A stretch of 64,000 nucleotides of DNA, taken from Escarpia spicata. Its lineage: Eukaryota; Annelida; Polychaeta; Sabellida; Siboglinidae. Below the pieces are notes generated by a model. It ran no database searches, was not told the DNA's origin, and saw only the letters and a list, made by a program, of their open reading frames with translations. Location of the stretch: positions 47,269,052-47,333,051 of the forward strand of contig OZ023206.1 in assembly GCA_963995525.1 (NCBI GenBank), given 5' to 3'. Made by a program: the position numbers and the translations under genes. The stretch's first letter is position 1; each line of letters starts with the position of its first letter. Below, piece by piece: positions 20,100 through 32,956 of the stretch.

Positions 20100-21260
20100 C
20101 AATATGTAAGCAAAGTCACAAAACATGGTTCCAACACTTGTGCAACAATTGGGAGTGATACATTTTCTTTCCCTATTACCTAGTGTTTATTGTATAAGAT
20201 GATATAGATCATTCACATTTTTGTGTCGCATCTCTTGCACTTATTAATCAGTTTCCAGCAATCAATTATATTAAGACTATTTTTTTATTCATACAAATAG
20301 TGCAGTTTTTTCCCTTCCCAAAGAATAGTTTGGATCTTACTGAAAACACTATACTGACCTTTTTCACATAGACTCCCATTTCCATGGTAACAAAACAAGT
20401 CCGCCATTCACTGTGTGGCATAATCGAAGTTTTGAGAGACGGAATTTATTAATGTTTTGCTAATTGTTAATTGCAACTCACTGGTTAATAATTCGTCATC
20501 TGTGAATTGCAAATGGGTCAAGCACTGTATAATATATTTTCTGATATTTTTCACCTTATTTTTTTGGAAAATAGGGTGTGCCAGACGCTGCATAAGGATA
20601 TGGAAGTTTTCCTAAAATATATTCTCTATGAGTTTGTTAACTAAATTTTTTATATAAATCAACTGAGGAAGAGTTATGTGGCAAAAACCTATTTTGTAAT
20701 GTTCATTTAGGTAATTTCCTTCTTTCAGAGAGACCCGAGTACACCTACCGCACAAAATTACTGTCTTTAAAAACAATACCTGATTCTCACCTCAGTAACT
20801 CAGCTATAGGTAGAAGTAGATAGATGGGAGGCCTTCATACTTGCAGTAGTTTTTGTTTTTAAGTTTGAAATACTGTCGACAATCGTTGATACAAATCGTT
20901 TTTTATGCCAAAATACCACCATTTTTAGGTCTTCAAATAGTTATCGAAATGGTAATTCTTTACAAAGCATGCTAAAGGGGTCTTTCCTGACAGATGAGAC
21001 AATTTTCTTATTCCTTGCAATGTAATGGTAAAGTCATTTGATTAACTCAAACTAATTTGATTAGTAGGTAAGCTCAGAAATAAAAATATCAAAATGTTCA
21101 ATTTTTCGTGACCTCACTCACATATAAACATAGTATTTTTTTAATTTGGAATAATATGTCATGTGCCCACATAAGAGAAAAACTTCCTAGTTGTATACAA
21201 GTAGAGTAACTAACCAGGTAATCGTTCTCTGTCGTTCATACTCTTTTAAAAATATGATAC
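20100..21260 (-). repeat. Interspersed non-coding repeat, copy C (partial)
   Basis: Inverted relative to copy A: CCATTTCCATGGTAACAAA near 20,370, GGTCAAGCACTGTA near 20,516, AAGAGAAAAACTTCCTAG near 21,173. Diverged from A and B, with small gaps. Confidence 0.6.
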
Positions 21261-22190
21261 CTAATATTCCTTATATTTATTTACAGAATAGTATGTGTTG
21301 GATTAAAGAGTAAAATTTTAAAACAAAGCATAAACTGAACAAAAATAACGTGGCTTACAGTCTTAGCTAGGGGTATAGCCATAATTCGTGTATGTAGTTG
21401 GGTCAAAACGATATTTTCCTAATGTGGACTTTAAGCTTTTTTCAAAGCACAACATGTTTATGAGGTTTTATGTGATCTGTATTTGACAGTACAAGTGAGT
21501 ATACAGTTGAATATGCTCCAAAGCCTACACACGCCATACATTGGTCGATTTATATCATGTGTAATTTGAATATTCCATAGACAGTTTAACTGTCAATTGA
21601 AAACACCGTATACAGATTAACTGTCAGTTGAAGACATTACGATAACATCTCAATGGATCTAACTGATGTACTGCAGCTGTGGCATTCGAAGACCCGCTCA
21701 AGCCTACAAATGTCAAATTTACAAATTGTAGTATTATACAAACACATGATTGCTCATGCATTGGTTGAATTGTCGTGTGCAATCTGGAGGCTTCGTAGAC
21801 ATATTAATCGTTGATTTGTGACATTATATCTCTCAGCGGCTCCACTTGTTGCTACTTTCTGGCAATCGATGAAGTTGTGCGCTCATTTTTGCTTTTTATG
21901 CTACTGACTCGCCATGCCAGCCGAGCAATTTCCATGCATATCCCAACATGAAACTATCATATGGGTAATCTTGCGTTGCAATTATTTCAAAACAAGAACA
22001 AGAACATAATTTTTTGGGTATTTACCTGTTAATTAATGTAATTTCAGCAATTTGTATGGAAACTAAACTAAATGCATGATGATGGCGTATGTAATGTCAT
22101 AAGCAGATATGGGGGTCAATGTTTTCCTTGAGTAAACCAAAGGAACAATTATCTTTATTGTATATGTAAGTCACGATGTTGTACCGGCTT
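21260..22190. other. Unassigned AT-rich sequence
   Basis: No gene or repeat unit recognised. A short internal duplication is present near 21,585-21,625 (two GATTAACTGTCA-like blocks). Confidence 0.4.
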
Positions 22191-22592
22191 ATGTATGCCC
22201 AGCAGTGCTGTTTAGATCCTCAATACAAATTAAATTTCAGTATGGTTGTATGTATAACCAGGTGAAATAGATGCTGATATGATGTAAGATGTGCAGCGAA
22301 TACAAACAATGTTTTGTAGAGGTCATCAAGCTGTCTTTATTAATCTCAAACTGATAACATCAACGCTCTTCTTTCATGAGAGATTTCTTCTAAAATGTCG
22401 GGAACACTAATCATAATGTTGTTTATTCAACATTAAATGGCGCAGAGAACACCAATTGTGATGTCTTTATGATATTATATCAAAAACAGAATATAATTGT
22501 GTTATAAAATGTATACATATATGCATAGGGCTCCGGAGCCACGTGTGGATCCACATATGTCTGCACAGCACAAAGTCTTCCATAGCATATAT

Positions 22593-25500
22593 ATCATCAT
22601 CATCATTGTGCATCCGTAGTAGCCCGTGGTTGGGCGAATGCCTCAGCATGTCGTTTCCAAATATGCCTGTCTTGCGCTATCCTCTGCCAGATGGTGCCCT
22701 TCCAGTACTCGTCTAGTTCGTCTCTCCACCGTCTCGCCGGTCTTCCTCTAGATCCTTTCCCTTCGTAAGGTCTCCAGGTTGTGATACGCGATGTCCATCG
22801 GTTATCTTGTAGTCTGCTGATGTGCCCTGCCCAGGTCAACTTCTGTCTTCTGATTTGCTCTATCACGTCTATGACCTTTGTCTTCTGCCTTACCCAGATG
22901 TTTGTTTTTCTCTCCCGGTATGTGATGTTTAACATACTTCTTTCCATCTTCGTTTGTGGGCTGCTAGCTTATTCTTTGCCTGGATGGTGAGTGTCCATGT
23001 TTCCGCGCCGTATGTCATCGCTGGAAGTACGCATGAGTTGAAGACTTGTCTCTTCAAGCAGGTTCCAAAGTTACCTTTGAAGATGTTGCGGTGTTTGGCG
23101 TATGCTGTCCATCCGGCTGTGATCCTTCTTTGAATATCCTTGTCTTGGTTTTTGTCTCTGATACTGTATCGCTGACCCAGATAGACGTAACTTTCAACGT
23201 TCTCTATCTGCGTCGTGTTGATATATATATATATTGGTGTGTCATTTTCTAGCATCACTTTTTTCTTCGAGATGTTCATCTTAAGACCTAGTTTTTCACT
23301 TTCATCAGCTAGCTCCAGCAGCATGTTTTATAGTTCTACCGGTGTATTAGCGCATATGAATATGTCGTCGGCGAAGCGAAGATGGCTGAGATATTCTCCG
23401 TCTATCATCAAGCCTCTGGTTTCCCAGGTCAGTCTTCGGAATATGCTTTCGAGTGTTGCCGTGAACAGCTTGGGCGATATGGTGTCACCCTGTCGTACTC
23501 CTCTCCTGATGTTGATCTTGTTGCTCTTTTTGTGTAGGTGGACTGTCACCGAGCTGTTGGTGTAGATGTCTTTCAGGAGATCGATGTACACATCTTCTAT
23601 CCCCTGTTCTTGAAGGGAGGTCAGTATTGCTTGAGTTTGCACTGTGTCGAAAGCTTTCTCGTAGTCGACGAAAGCGATGCAGAGCGGGATATTATTTTCT
23701 CGGCACTTCTCATTCAGTTGGTTTACGACGTGTATGTGGTCTGTCGTTGAGTACCTGCTTCTGAATCCTGCTTGCCCTCGTGGTTGGTTTTCGTCCAGTG
23801 TCTTCTCTAGTCTGTTCGTTAATATCTTTGTGAGTAATTTGTAGATGTTTGATAACAGACATATCGGTCTGTAGTTCTTCAAGTCTTTCTTATTTCCCTT
23901 CTTGAAGATTATCATCATCTTTGCGTTCTTCCAAGCGGTGGATATTCGTCTTTCTGTTAAGCATTTAGTATACAGCTTAGCCAGTGTCTTCGAGAGTATA
24001 TCTTCTCCTGCTTTTAATGTTTCAATGTTTACATGGTCGTTGCCTGATGTCTTCCCATTCTTCATATCTCTTAGCGCAGCTTCCACTTCCCATGGTTTTA
24101 TCTCTGGTACCTCTTTCGCATCGGTGTGAATTATGGTACTCTGTTCACTGTGATATAGCTCGGTGTAGAATTCCTCTATTCGTTCCATGATCATATCTTG
24201 GTCTTGTATTTATCTACCCTGCTTGTCTAGAAGTGTAATCAGTCTGTCTCGTCCTAGTGCCTGCGTTCTTCTTGCTTTCTTCAGGCTCTTTGATGACATA
24301 ATCGTTTCTCGTATGATCTCTTGTTTGTATTTCCTGATGTCCTCCTTCGCTTTCTTTTTGATGGTCTTGCATATTTCTGCGTACTCTATTTATTTTTTAC
24401 GGTCGCCGTTATCCACCATTTCTCGTCGTTTCTTCATTAGTGCTCGTGTCGGTGACGATATTCTCGTCACTACATGTGTGTTGATTGCTTTGGCTACACC
24501 TGTTGCACTTAGTTGGATCATCTCAGTGATGTTTTCGCTCATGGTGTCGATGTCATCTAGTTCCTGTAGAGTCTCGAATCAATTTCGCAGTTCGAATTGG
24601 AATTCAATCTTTTTTCTTCCGATTTGTGTGGTGTCTACACTCGGTGGTCTCTTGTTTACCAACTTCTTCCTTTCAGCTTTGACGTCTAGTTTGATGTTGG
24701 TACTTACCATTCTGTGGTCACTTCCAATGTTAACTTGGTTAATGACAGTTACGTCAGTCACCATATCTGGCTTGTTTGTTAGGATGTAGTCAATGTTGTT
24801 CTTCGTTTCTCCATTTGGGCTTTTCCATGTCCATCTCCTTCCTGCTTTCTTATGGAACATGGTATTCATGATTTTGTACTTTCTTGATGTTGCCCATTCT
24901 ACCAAGGTGTCGCCTCTTTCGTTTCTTACACATTTGCCTGTTGCCGTTTCCGAAATGTTTGTTCGTTTCCCTACTTGCGCGTTAAAGTCTCCCATCACTA
25001 TCGTGTAATGGTTTAGCTTTTCTAAGGTAGCATCCACGTCGTTGTAGAAATTGTCTATGTCTTCTTCTGAGTATGATGTTGTTGGTGCATATACTTGTAC
25101 TATCTTCAGTTTGTAGCACTTTGTTATGCATAGAACAAGTTCTGCTACTCTGGGGCTGATGCTGTTAACCTTCACTATATTGTCTTTCCATTTCTTGTTT
25201 ATGAGAAAGCCTACTCCAGCTTGGCCGTTTTTCGCTGTGGAATGGTAGATGACCGCTTTGTAAGGTAGTGAAGCATTCCTCTCTTCTTCGGACTTTTCCG
25301 ATCCCGATCACATCCCATACGAACTTCGTTTCCCCGAATTCTTCCTCCAGTTCGTGTATCTGTTCATCTCTTAGTAGTGTTCTTACGTTATATGTTGCTA
25401 TCTTCAATCTACTTACCTTCTCTCGGCGCTCTTCTTGACCCAGATATTCTTAGCACCCCCTGCACGTAGCCCTACTTGACCCGAACCGCCTCCTTGGTCA

Positions 25501-25745
25501 CAGACTATTTCGACGCTGCTGGGGACTGGGGGCCTTGGCTTCATTGTATTTTGCATGCTGGTGTTGTTGGCCTACCCTTCCACGCTGGCCGGTGCGGGTT
25601 GGAAGGGAGGAGACGTAGGTTGAACGTAATTGCCCAAGTTTCGATATGGCAGCCAAACCAGTACTGAACCACTCGGCCGTGATTTGAACCCCGGTCCCTC
25701 CAGTCGAGAGTACGATACTCTAAACACTCGGCCACTGCGCCCCAC
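22593..25745 (-). mobile_element. RTE-type LINE retrotransposon with tRNA-like 5' end, inactivated
   Basis: Read on the - strand. An apurinic-type endonuclease domain (about 24,580-25,407) has TYNVRTL, YAPT, VMGDFNAQVG and GSDHRMV. The reverse transcriptase (about 23,330-24,194) has NGKTSGNDHV, NYRPICLLSNIYKLLTKI, FVDYEKAFDTV, RRGVRQGDTISP and LRFADDIFI. A C-terminal region (22,603-23,324) has YLGQRYSIRD, GAETWTL and RPARRWRDEL. The 3' end is a short (GAT)n tail at 22,593-22,606, as usual for the RTE clade. The frame is broken by stops and shifts (for example near 24,200, 24,390 and 25,165), so it is dead. The sequences (AT)ATATATGC on both sides look like a target-site duplication, and placing them defines the 5' end at about 25,745. 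That end consists of a tRNA-like sequence. Confidence 0.88.
25660..25745 (-). other. tRNA-derived (Ser/Leu-like) sequence at the 5' end of the LINE
   Basis: On the - strand: GGGGCGCAGTGGCCGAGTGT begins at about 25,742, with a class-II-type A box (TGGCCGAGTGTTTAGAG) and a B box (GGGGTTCAAATC) near 25,687. These are internal RNA polymerase III promoter motifs. It directly precedes a further 240-base leader and the LINE coding frame inside one pair of putative target duplications. Confidence 0.65.
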
Positions 25746-26282
25746 GCATATATATACAGGTACATATATATACATATAGGTTACCATTACCATGCAATGG
25801 ACAATAGCAGATGATAAAATATTCTGGTAGACATTAATAAATACGATATAATTTCAGCTTATTTTGTTAGATTCACAGATAATGTACTTAGATTACAGGT
25901 TCCTGGGAAAAGAAACAATTTAAATTTAGAAAATGTTTTCGACACCTTGATACACGAAAAATAGAACACTCTGTAAAAATTTAGAGTGAAAAATGTCTTT
26001 CCTAAACTTATTTTTTCCTTATATGATGTTGTAATATAGGGTTGAAAGTGTACCAAAGTGATAAGTAGAATATTACTTATTACTTGGTGTTTATTATTTA
26101 CAATGATCAAATAGATCATTCGTAATTATCTTTCGCGTCTGTGGGACTATCTTTAATTCATGCAAATAGTGCAATTTTGTTTGTCCAAAGAATTAATTGG
26201 ATCTTAGTGAGTAAAAATATACTGTATTTTTTTTCACCCAGTCTCAGACCCCCATTTCCATGGTAACAAGGATAATTTCCGC

Positions 26283-27805
26283 CACAAAACACACACACAC
26301 AACACACACACAACATACACACAACACACACACAACACACACCAACACACACACAACATACCCAACACACAACATACACAACACACAACATACACAACAC
26401 TCAACACATACAAAACCCACACAACACACACAACACACACAACACACACAACACACACAACACATAACATACACAACACACAACACACAACACACAACAC
26501 ACAACACACAACACACAACACACAACACACAACACACAACACACAACACACAACACACACACTACACAAACACACACACAAAACATACCCAACACACAAC
26601 ATACACAACACACAACATGCACAACACATACACAACACACACAACACACACAACACACACAACACACACAACACACAACATACACAACACACAACACACA
26701 ACACACAATACACAAAACACACACACAACACACACAACACACACAACACACACAACACACACAACACACACAACACACACAACACACACACAACACATAT
26801 ACAACACACAATTTACACAACACACATAACATACCCGACACACAACTTACACAACATACACACAACACACAATTTACACAACATACACACAACACACAAC
26901 ACACAACACACAACACACAACACACGCAACACACGCAACACACGCAACACACGCAACACACGCAACACACGCAACACACGCAACACACGCAACACACGCA
27001 ACACACACAACACACACACAACACACACAACACACACAACACACACAACACACACAACACACACAACACACACAACACACACAACACACACAACACACAC
27101 AACACACACACACACAACATACACAACTTACACAACATACACAACTTACACAACACACACAACACACACACAACACATACAACACATAACATACACAACA
27201 TACACTACTTACACAACATACAGAACATACACAACACACACACAACACACACACACACAACATATACAACACATAACATACAAAACATACACTACTTACA
27301 CAACACAATTTACACAACATACACGACACACACACACAACATACGCAACTTACACAACATACACTACTTACACAACACAACTTTCACAACATACACAACA
27401 CACAACATACGCAACTTACACAACATACACAACACACACACACACACACAACACACACAACACATAACATACACAACATACACTACTTACACAACACACA
27501 CACAACACACACAACACATAACATACACAACATACACTACTTACACAACACAATTTACACAACATACACGACACACACACACAACATACGCAACTTACAC
27601 AACATACACAACTTAAACAAAACACACAAACACACACACACACATACACACACACACACAACACATACAACACATAACATACACAACATACACTACTTAC
27701 ACAACATACATACAACTTACACAACATACACAACACACACACACACACAACACACTCAACATACGCAACTTACACAACATACACAACTTACACAACACAC
27801 ACATA
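26283..27805. repeat. CA-rich satellite (ACACACAAC-type), about 1.5 kb
   Basis: Long array of CA tracts separated by AA, with sub-blocks such as nine AACACACGC units near 26,925-27,005 and repeated CATACACAACTTACACAACA blocks from 27,115 onward. The reading frames through it have no stops because of composition only and are not genes. Confidence 0.95.
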
Positions 27806-27825
27806 TAGACACGAGTTGTACAAAC

Positions 27826-28175
27826 GAAACACTAATAGACATGTTATCGCGGCAAATCCCTCCTTTTTCAGGAAAATAGATGTGTTATCGCGTCAAATCC
27901 CTCCTTTTTCAGGAAAATAGACGTGATATCGCGTCAAATCCCACCACCACCACCACCACATTTTTCAGGAAAATAGACGTGTTATCGCGTCAAATCCCTC
28001 CTTTTTCAGGAAAATAGACGTGTTATCGCGTCAAATCCCACCACCACATTTTTCAGGAAAATAGACGTGTTATCGCGTCAAATCCCTCATTGTTCAGGCA
28101 ATTCGACGTGTTATCACGTGCCATCTCACTGCTTTCAGGCGACTCGACGGGTTATCGTGTGACATAGCTACCAAA
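27826..28175 (+). repeat. Iteron array, composite element copy 1, left side
   Basis: About eight units of 40-60 bp carrying ACGTGTTATCGCGTCAAATC and CCTTTTTCAGGAAAATAG, some with inserted CCA repeats. The core GACGTGTTATCGCGTC is nearly palindromic. The same iterons occur inverted at 29,045-29,115 and 30,605-30,690, and in both arms of copy 2 (52,976-53,565 and 57,440-57,830). Confidence 0.85.
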
Positions 28176-28961
28176 CTTAGCGCACGAGACTACGACCGAG
28201 GCATTACATGAGACTACTGACGAGACTACGTGTTCCAAGAACCATTCCGTTGTTTACATTTGGACAGTAAAAACGTACATCACGTGCAGTCTTCCAGTAC
28301 CCAGATTGCAACAGTCATTTCACACGTCGAGACAACTTGAAACGACACAGTGCCTTCAGTCCGACACCAGTCAACGACCACCAATGTAATTAGTCAGAGT
28401 ATTGCCATCTACTGACCACGATAGATCTTTATTCGTAGACACACTTCCGGGAATACCTGAAGCATAGAGTCCGCCATGTCAGTAAAGTAACTTCTGGTGC
28501 GACGTTACTTCCGACGTAGCGTCCCTAGTTAGCAAGCGAATTTGAAAACTGCTATGACCGAAAACGACTATGTCAATAACATGTAAGAACAACCACCTGA
28601 CAGGACTTCATTCAAAGAGATGACCATCACGGTTCCCAACGTCACTCAACGGACACCAATGTAATTAGTCAGAGTATTACCATCTACCAGCCGTGATAGT
28701 TCTCTATTCGTTGACACACATATTCGTTGCGAATAGCGGGAGCGTAGAGGCCGCCATGGCAGATCGTCATGACATTCAAATAACTTCCGGTACTACGTTA
28801 CTTCCGGCGTAGCGTCCATAGTAGAGGCCACCATGACAGTCAAATGACTTCCGGTATGACATCACATCCGACGTCGCGTCCCCTAGTGAATAATTGAAGT
28901 ACTACCCTACATGAAGACCCCATCTAGCAGGTAAAAATATATAATTAGGTTAGATAGAGAC
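28176..28961 (+). repeat. Central module of composite element copy 1
   Basis: It contains two direct copies of one block (about 28,370-28,530 and 28,640-28,890) sharing ACCAATGTAATTAGTCAGAG, CCGCCATG and ACTTCCGGT with GTAGCGTCC. The right-hand part recurs inverted at 55,533-55,690 in copy 2. No open frame of note. Confidence 0.7.
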
Positions 28962-28965
28962 AAAA

Positions 28966-29048
28966 AGTTGGGGTTAACCTCGCGAAAATTTTCTATTTTT
29001 GTTCCCGAGGGACAAAAACATTAAATTTTCGCGAGGTTAACCCCAACT
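28966..29048. repeat. Perfect nested hairpin (26-bp arms), composite copy 1
   Basis: Arms 28,966-28,991 and 29,023-29,048 are exact inverted copies starting AGTTGGGGTTAACCTCGCG. The 31-base spacer holds a second, smaller inverted repeat (TTTTTGTTCCC/GGGACAAAAA). The same outer arm is found at 55,441-55,532 with a different spacer. Confidence 0.9.
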
Positions 29049-29332
29049 ATTTTCCTGAAAAAGGAGGGATTTGCCGCGATAACACGTCTATTAGTGTTTC
29101 GTTTGTACAACTCGTGTATATATGTGTGTGTTGTGTAAGTTGTGTATGTTGTGTAAGTTGCGTATGTTGTGTGTGTTGTGTGTGTTGTGTGTGTTGTGTG
29201 TGTTGTGTGTGTGTGTGTGTGCGTGTGTTGTGTATGTTCCAGATGGAATTCCATCTTTTTGATGGAATCTTACGCAGTAACCCGTCTATTTTCCTGAAAA
29301 ATGAGGGATTTGACGCGATAACACTCGAAGGA
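29049..29332 (-). repeat. Inverted copy of iteron, cap and TG-rich satellite
   Basis: From 29,049 the sequence mirrors about 27,770-27,890: an inverted iteron, ATTAGTGTTTCGTTTGTACA, then a GTGT-rich tract complementary to the CA satellite. Together with the left side it forms a palindrome around the central module. Confidence 0.8.
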
Positions 29333-30605
29333 TGAGTGAGTGAGTGAGTGAGTGAGTGAGTGAGTGAGTGAGTGAGTGAGTGAGTGAGTGAGTGAGTGAG
29401 TGAGTGAGTGAGTGAGTGAGTGAGTGAGTGAGTGAGTGAGTGAGTGAGTGAGTGAGTGAGTGAGTGAGTGAGTGAGTGAGTGAGTGAGTGAGTGAGTGAG
29501 TGAGTGAGTGAGTGAGTGAGTGAGTGAGTGAGTGAGTGAGTGAGTGAGTGAGTGAGTGAGTGAGTGAGTGAGTGAGTGAGTGAGTGAGTGAGTGAGTGAG
29601 TGAGTGAGTGAGTGAGTGAGTGAGTGAGTGAGTGAGTGAGTGAGTGAGTGAGGGAGTGAGGGAGTGAGGGAGTGAGGGAGTGAGGGAGTGAGGGAGTGAG
29701 GGAGTGAGTGAGTGAGTGAGTGAGTGAGTGAGTGAGTGAGTGAGTGAGTGAGTGAGTGAGTGAGTGAGTGAGTGAGTGAGTGAGTGAGTGAGTGAGTGAG
29801 TGAGTGAGTGAGTGAGTGAGTGAGTGAGTGAGTGAGTGAGTGAGTGAGTGAGTGAGTGAGTGAGTGAGTGAGTGAGTGAGTGAGTGAGTGAGTGAGTGAG
29901 TGAGTGAGTGAGTGAGTGAGTGAGTGAGTGAGTGAGTGAGTGAGTGAGTGAGTGAGTGAGTGAGTGAGTGAGTGAGTGAGTGAGTGAGTGAGTGAGTGAG
30001 TGAGTGAGTGAGTGAGTGAGTGAGTGAGTGAGTGAGTGAGTGAGTGAGTGAGTGAGTGAGTGAGTGAGTGAGTGAGTGAGTGAGTGAGTGAGTGAGTGAG
30101 TGAGTGAGTGAGTGAGTGAGTGAGTGAGTGAGTGAGTGAGTGAGTGAGTGAGTGAGTGAGTGAGTGAGTGAGTGAGTGAGTGAGTGAGTGAGTGAGTGAG
30201 TGAGTGAGTGAGTGAGTGAGTGAGTGAGTGAGTGAGTGAGTGAGTGAGTGAGTGAGTGAGTGAGTGAGTGAGTGAGTGAGTGAGTGAGTGAGTGAGTGAG
30301 TGAGTGAGTGAGTGAGTGAGTGAGTGAGTGAGTGAGTGAGTGAGTGAGTGAGTGAGTGAGTGAGTGAGTGAGTGAGTGAGTGAGTGAGTGAGTGAGTGAG
30401 TGAGTGAGTGAGTGAGTGAGTGAGTGAGTGAGTGAGTGAGTGAGTGAGTGAGTGAGTGAGTGAGTGAGTGAGTGAGTGAGTGAGTGAGTGAGTGAGTGAG
30501 TGAGTGAGTGAGTGAGTGAGTGAGTGAGTGAGTGAGTGAGTGAGTGAGTGAGTGAGTGAGTGAGTGAGTGAGTGAGTGAGTGAGTGAGTGAGTGAGTGAG
30601 TGAGT
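29333..30605. repeat. (GTGA)n microsatellite, about 1.27 kb
   Basis: Almost pure tetranucleotide array, interrupted by a GAGGGAGT octamer block at about 29,650-29,705. It is placed between two inverted iterons. Confidence 0.98.
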
Positions 30606-30790
30606 CTATTTTCCTGAAAAAGGAGGGACTTGACGTGATAACACGTCTATTTTCCTGAAAAAGGAGGGATTTGACGCGATAACACGTCTATTTTGATGTC
30701 TCATCCGTAGTCTCGTGTGATGTGTCATCCGTAGTCTCATGGCGTATCTCTTGTCTCGTCCATACTCTCGTCTCTTGTTATTTCGCGTAG
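30606..30790 (-). repeat. Inverted iterons plus short GAGAC-type satellite
   Basis: Two inverted iterons are followed by TCATCCGTAGTCTCGTGTGA and CTCTTGTCTCGTCC, the same satellite that fills the arms of copy 2 at 54.3-58.85 kb. Confidence 0.8.
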
Positions 30791-31197
30791 CAGTTTAACA
30801 ATGTCATACAGATTACGCGCACTCACACACGCGATAATCAAACAAGTCCAGACAGATCTCGAGAACGGATTTTATAAAAGACACGAATTTAATCGCTATC
30901 TAATATAATAATAACAACACTAGTCTACTGTTCTTCGAACATACAGAGCATTCGTTATCAGTTTTGTTTGAATTATATTGATGTATACGGGTGTTCAATA
31001 TAGTTCTTACAAACAATAGCTAATACAATATTCTATTGTTCTATCATGACGCTTCACTTTCCTCGAACAATGTAGATAGCGAGCACTGCGCCGTCTTGTA
31101 TTGATATATGCTCTTTGGCATCAAGGCGTTCGAGCCAACATTGTGCATCGGACATAGCGTGTTTATTTATTTAATAATGATGTTGAACGCAATTATA

Positions 31198-31311
31198 CAC
31201 ATACGTACATACGTACATACGTACATACGTACATACGTACATACGTACATACGTACATACGTACATACGTACATACGTACATACGTACATACGTACATAC
31301 GTACACACGTA
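31198..31311. repeat. Octanucleotide repeat (ACATACGT)n
   Basis: About 14 tandem copies of ACATACGT, absent from the matching place in the copy 2 flank. Confidence 0.95.
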
Positions 31312-32292
31312 TAGGTTAAGAACACCAGCATGATAAAATGCTGAAACAGTATTGTTGATCTCTAGGCACAGATGAAATACAGATGAGACTTGACAGCCTT
31401 CAACAGGGAATACCACTTCAAAACAGGGTACAAACAGGATATCCACTGTGACCATTGGTAAGTACGATGATATTCTGACAAATACTGTTACATGACAAAC
31501 AGTTTGACCAAAATATTACACAGATAGCTGGTAGTTTGAAAGTTTTAGCAGATAAGTTCGTATAATTCCCTATGACTTAACACGGGACAAATACACGGAT
31601 GTACTTCCAATACACAGTCACAGAGCAGTCATTACGAGTTTATACCAGTTCATACCAGTTAACAGGGAAATGTTTCACTCACTATATAGTATGTCAGTGT
31701 TCTTGAGTTGTATATCAGTGTTTGTAAGTTGTTTGTCAGTGTCTGTAAGTTTTTTGTCCGTGGTTATGCGCTGTAGGCCAGATAGCCTTTAGCACCTATG
31801 CTTTATTAGATTTGAACCTATGTTTTTGGACCTATGTAAATGAATAGACTAGGAGAGGTCTACACCTAATCAAATGGTCCACAACCTATGCCAGATAAGA
31901 AAATACATAATTGTCCACCCGGGATGATGTTTGTAGTTCGTGATCTAACCGTCAGGGGACTCCATTGCACGCAAGCTTACCAGAGACACGAATTTTGGCA
32001 GTAGTCATACATTTAACAAATTTCAAGATGCCCACTCTGTTCGAAACAAAACGAGGCTACAGGTTCTGATATAACATAGCCCTATATGTAGTCTACATTT
32101 CGTATACATCACTTCAGACAAAACTGTCTCCGCTGAATTGATAATCCTTTTGTTATACATGACGCCTTACTATAACACCACATATTGGACACGTCATCGT
32201 CAAACAAATAACGGGTCGGTCCCTAGGCGTAGCCTATTCAAATGATATTCGGTATATGTTATTTTATTCAAAAAGTGGTCGCATACCTTTCC

Positions 32293-32800
32293 GATAAAAA
32301 TCCCTATGCTTTAACATGGTAAAAATTCCCTATCTCTTAACATTGGGAAAATTCCCTATCTCTTAACATGGGGAAAATCCCTATGTTTTAACATGGTAAA
32401 AATTCCCTATCTCTTAACATGGGGTGAAAATCCCTATGCTTTAACATGGGATAAAATTCAAAAAGTAGTCGGATACCTTTGCGATAAAATTCCCTATGCT
32501 TTAACATGGAATACAAATCTCTATGCTTTAACATGGGATAAAAATCCCTATCCTTTAACCCGGCCGTCGACTATGAGAAAATCCGTCGTTGTCGTTTACA
32601 TGTTTTGGTGGAATCCCTATCTCTCCCATGTTAAAAATCCCTATCTTTAACCCGGCCATTCAGCCGAATCTCGAAAACCATTTTGTGACTACTTTCGTCA
32701 ACGATTTCCTCTCGTTTACAAGTTTTTGTGAAATCCCTATCTTTCCCATGTTAAAAATCCCTATCTTTAACCTCGGAGTGGTCTGTGAGTACAAATCCCT
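32293..32800 (+). repeat. Minisatellite of AAAATCCCTATCTTTTAACATGG type
   Basis: More than ten degenerate units of 25-30 bp with the recurring core TCCCTATGCTTTAACATGGG, in one region inverted as CCCATGTTAAAAATCCCTA. No gene. Confidence 0.85.
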
Positions 32801-32956
32801 ATCTATTAACATGGGGCTTGCACTTGCACTAATTATTCCAATCCATCATACACTCGTACTTAACCTCTATTACTACTAGACTAAAATCCCAATCCATTAC
32901 TTTGGCCAAGTTTTAATTTGTTTCTGCACAATTACCTGTATGCAGTGGTCATATAC

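Larger units (their letters stand above)
22195..26282 (-). repeat. Interspersed non-coding repeat, copy D, split by an RTE LINE
   Basis: Segments 22,195-22,592 and 25,746-26,282 together are the inverted counterpart of copy A (about 18,090-19,050). Examples are GGCTCCGGAGCCACGTGTGG near 22,530 against GTGGCTCTGGAGCC near 18,707, and CCATTTCCATGGTAACAAGG near 26,252 against the complement near 18,112. The copy is interrupted by the LINE at 22,593-25,745 and cut at its right end by the CA-rich satellite. Confidence 0.7.
30830..32880 (+). repeat. Right flank of composite element, copy 1
   Basis: Directly homologous to 58,920-60,820: shared blocks include TAGCGTGTTTATTTATTTAA near 31,157 and 59,219, TATATCAGTGTTTGTAAGTTG near 31,711 and 59,638, and GAGACACGAATTTTGGCAGT near 31,983 and 60,293. 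The two flanks keep the same order and orientation. Confidence 0.75.

Noticed and set aside
23215..24789. Plus-strand open frames in the LINE region
   Set aside because: They are antisense to the RTE endonuclease and reverse transcriptase frames and show no domain.
26234..27748. Very long open frames rich in Cys/Val or Thr/His
   Set aside because: They are read-through of the CA-rich satellite in all frames; periodic composition without stops, no start context or domain.
31108..31455. Tyr/Val/Thr-repeat frames
   Set aside because: Translation of the ACATACGT octamer run.
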